64,000 nucleotides of DNA from NCBI RefSeq assembly GCF_001594015.1, contig NZ_LTBC01000014.1, positions 1 to 64,000 on the forward strand. Reading direction: 5' to 3'. This DNA comes from Moorella mulderi DSM 14980. GTDB lineage: Bacteria > Bacillota > DSM-521 > Neomoorellales > Neomoorellaceae. This document shows, piece after piece, positions 62,369-64,000 of the stretch (position 1 is its first letter; every line of letters begins with the position of its first letter). The notes below the pieces were generated by a model. It worked only from the letters and a program-made list of their open reading frames with translations. It did not search any database and was not told the origin of the DNA. A program made the position numbers and the translations under genes.

Positions 62369-62410
62369 CTTACCAATCCTGAGTTTATCATACCTGGTAA
62401 GCATTGTCAA
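62369..62410 (-). promoter_or_regulatory. vapBC promoter and candidate operator
   Basis: On the minus strand TTGACA (62410-62405) and TAAACT (62387-62382) are 17 nt apart. CTTACCA (62369-62375) and TGGTAAG (62395-62401) form a perfect 7-bp inverted repeat that surrounds the -10 element, well placed for repression by VapB. Confidence 0.75.
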
Positions 62411-62519
62411 GAATAGTAAGAAGAGTGTGGTGCTGTAATTATCTGAATCCGTGACAGCCAAATAACAAAATATCTGGATATGGCTCAAAACCTCGCGAAA
62501 AATAAGGTATAATGCTGCT

Positions 62520-63209
62520 TTGAAATTCAGGCTAAATAAGACCCGGATACCTGGTGTTTCCTCGCCGGATATTTCCCATGGGGATGTTATCACCTCTTAC
62601 ATCGGCTTGCTTTGTCAGGGTCGCAGTGATTTTGACCATATTGAGCTTTTTCGGGATGACCCCTTCTTCGCTGCGGCGCTGGGTATTCAGGATGTTCCTT
62701 CAAGCCCTACCCTGCGCCAGCGCCTGTATATGATAGCTCATAGTGTACCCTACCAGGAGATTATCCTCGAGGAAACGGCCAGGTTCCTTAAGAAACTTAA
62801 GGCACCGGTAACTCCTGTTACCCTGGGTTCCGGGGAACAAAAGCGCCAATATGTCCCTTTGGATATTGATGTTACTCCCTTTGATAATTCAAATTCCAAG
62901 AAAGAGGGTGTTTCCAGGACCTATAAGGGCTACGACGGTTATGCGCCTATCTTCGCCTACCTCCGTAGGGAAGGCTACTGTGTCAATACCGAACTGCGGG
63001 CCGGGAAACAGCATTGCCAAAAAGGGACGCCGGACTTCCTGCGCTGGGCTCTAACCGTTGCTCGCGCTATCACTTCGCTGCCACTTTTAGTACGGATGGA
63101 TGGCGGTAATGACAGCCAAGATAATCTCCAGGTCTGTTTGGACCCGGAAATCAGTAAGCGTAAAATAACCCCCGCCTTGCATCTGAGGTGGGGGCAAAAA
63201 CAAGCTTAA
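62520..63209 (+). pseudogene. IS1380-type transposase, broken by an IS66-type insertion
   Basis: The N-terminal part reads like an intact IS1380-family transposase (VSSPDISHGDVITSYIGLLC, DIDVTPFDNSNSKKEGVSRT, then PLLVRMDGGNDSQDN). The first Asp-containing catalytic motifs are present. From about residue 212 the frame enters the IS66 end and adds a short foreign tail (SKRKITPALHLRWGQKQA). The C-terminal half, including the last catalytic acid, is missing. The start is TTG without a strong ribosome site. The left IS end was not defined. Confidence 0.85.
63161..63194 (-). terminator. Hairpin at the IS66 end
   Basis: CCCCCGCCT (63169-63177) pairs with AGGTGGGGG (63186-63194) and TTATTTTA follows on the minus strand. 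It probably ends the transposase transcript within the element. Confidence 0.6.
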
Positions 63210-64000
63210 TTATTCATCCGGCAAATAGGAGGCAAAGTTTCCGACCACGGCAGGAGTTGATCCAGGGCATTTTTGTCCTGGAGGTCCAGGTTGGGAAGTT
63301 TTTCGAAGAGGTAAATGAGATCGTGGAAGGGATTTAACCCGTTTTCCTTGGCCGTTTCTATGATGCTGTAGGTAATGGCGCTGGCTTTAGCACCACGCTG
63401 GGTGTTGGCAAACAACCAGTTCTTGCGGCCGATGACGAACGGCTTGATGGAGCGCTCGCTGCGGTTGTTGTCGAGTTCCAGACGCCCGTCTTGCAAGAAG
63501 GCTACGAGTTTATCCCACTGGCCCAGGCAATAGTAAATTGCCTGCCCAAAGGAACTTTTGGGCAGTACCCGGGCTTTTTGGTTTTTAAGCCACGCCAAAA
63601 AGGCGTCCAGCACGGGCCGGCTGCGCACCTGGCGGATTTGATATCGTTCCTCTGGTGTTGCCTCTTTCAACTCACGCTCGATGGCAAAGAGCCGGTTGCA
63701 GTACTCCAGCCCCTCCCGGGCGGCTACGGGTGCATTGCGTTTATCTTCCGGCAGGGCCTTTAAGGCTTCGTCGAACTTGCGCCGGGCATGGGCCCAGCAG
63801 CCGACCAGGGTGACATCCAGAAGTTCATTGTAGCCAGCATAGCCGTCAACGTGTAAATAACCCTTAAAACCCGCCAGCAAGCGGCGGGGGTGTTTGCCGG
63901 CCCGGGTGGTCTGGTAGTCGTAAAGGATTATAGGAGGTCCGTCCCGCCCGGTACGGTAAAGCCAGAGATAAGACTTGGTGGTAGCTTCCCTCCCGGGTTC
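63206..64000 (-). CDS. IS66-family transposase (C-terminal part)
   Basis: The frame is open from the window edge to the stop at 63206, giving about 264 residues. DDE landmarks are visible: HVDGYAGYNELLD (Asp) and LDNNRSERSIKPFVIGRKNW (Glu), with GCWAHARRKFDEALK between them. The N-terminal part and any helper genes (tnpA/tnpB) lie beyond 64000. The C-terminal tail ends LPPICRMNN. It moves the element by DNA transposition. Confidence 0.92.
   Translation of the reverse strand, partial: EPGREATTKSYLWLYRTGRDGPPIILYDYQTTRAGKHPRRLLAGFKGYLHVDGYAGYNELLDVTLVGCWAHARRKFDEALKALPEDKRNAPVAAREGLEYCNRLFAIERELKEATPEERYQIRQVRSRPVLDAFLAWLKNQKARVLPKSSFGQAIYYCLGQWDKLVAFLQDGRLELDNNRSERSIKPFVIGRKNWLFANTQRGAKASAITYSIIETAKENGLNPFHDLIYLFEKLPNLDLQDKNALDQLLPWSETLPPICRMNN

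Larger units (their letters stand above)
63154..64000. mobile_element. IS66-family element, left end (partial)
   Basis: The sequence GTAAGCG at 63154 is the typical IS66 terminal start. A transposase gene runs toward it from the window edge. The preceding 8 bases, GGAAATCA (63146-63153), are the expected target-site duplication copy. The other end is outside the window. Confidence 0.8.

Noticed and set aside
1-64000. CRISPR arrays
   Set aside because: No regularly spaced direct repeats of 24-40 nt and no cas-like proteins were seen.

Overview
The window looks like a chromosomal segment of a spore-forming, anaerobic, probably thermophilic Firmicute of the Moorella/Desulfotomaculum type. This is inferred from gene content, not from a database search. 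The evidence is a complete gerA-type germination operon, a four-subunit 2-oxoacid:ferredoxin oxidoreductase, many ferredoxin-type proteins, two molybdenum enzymes, an Aquifex-type single-chain aconitase, ATP-type PEP carboxykinase, a bacterial XPB helicase, G+C-rich coding sequence, strong AGGAGG ribosome sites and many hairpin-plus-U-run terminators.

Layout. 1-7500: a partial gene, an MmgE/PrpD protein, a ferritin-like rubrerythrin relative, the gerA operon (A-C-B order), tRNA-Pro(CGG), a 27-residue hydrophobic peptide, trmL and a DUF503 gene. 7660-14700: central metabolism and housekeeping (aconitase, dicluster ferredoxin, endonuclease III, thiamine-binding-like protein, pckA, typA). 14767-17380: an orphan six-hairpin-type glycosidase, an unnamed toxin/antitoxin-like pair and a cupin. 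17634-23520: an RND pump with its adaptor, a TetR regulator and a NapH-like membrane Fe-S protein behind a promoter carrying an 18-bp perfect palindrome. 23520-24290: a scar of gene remnants. 24458-33487: an orphan AbrB protein, a three-gene molybdoenzyme/Fe-S/NrfD complex, a NapA/NasC-like nitrate reductase and its sigma-54 activator. 33613-40460: CPBP protease, GH15 glucoamylase, DUF4912, GH57 branching enzyme, superoxide dismutase and a PflX-like radical SAM protein. 40508-43661: a VapC/Phd pair, remnants of an M24 peptidase and a possible lactate-racemase-domain gene, TauE/SafE with DUF1634, and an ABC ATPase lacking its Walker A part. 43703-47470: XPB helicase, a helicase-associated partner and a tiny ORF. 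47576-50453: porCDAB. 50547-61627: sugar-nucleotide and glycogen genes (nucleotidyltransferase fused to a degenerate phosphomutase, an SLH/YcdB surface protein, GT4, galT-glgA) plus asnB. 61657-64000: VapBC, then an IS1380-type transposase gene broken by an IS66-type element that runs off the window.

How the genes fit together. The branching enzyme, glucoamylase, glycogen synthase, GalT-like protein and nucleotidyltransferase suggest storage or surface glucan metabolism. Pyruvate/2-oxoacid oxidoreductase, PEPCK and aconitase supply anaerobic carbon flux, and the two molybdoenzymes provide optional respiration. Rubrerythrin-like protein and SOD handle oxygen. The most unusual items are the nucleotidyltransferase with an apparently dead mutase domain, the XPB pair sharing a paralogous domain, the NarG-like enzyme with an NrfD anchor, the TetR operator-promoter module, two genes whose ribosome sites lie inside hairpins, and several scars where truncated genes abut intact ones.
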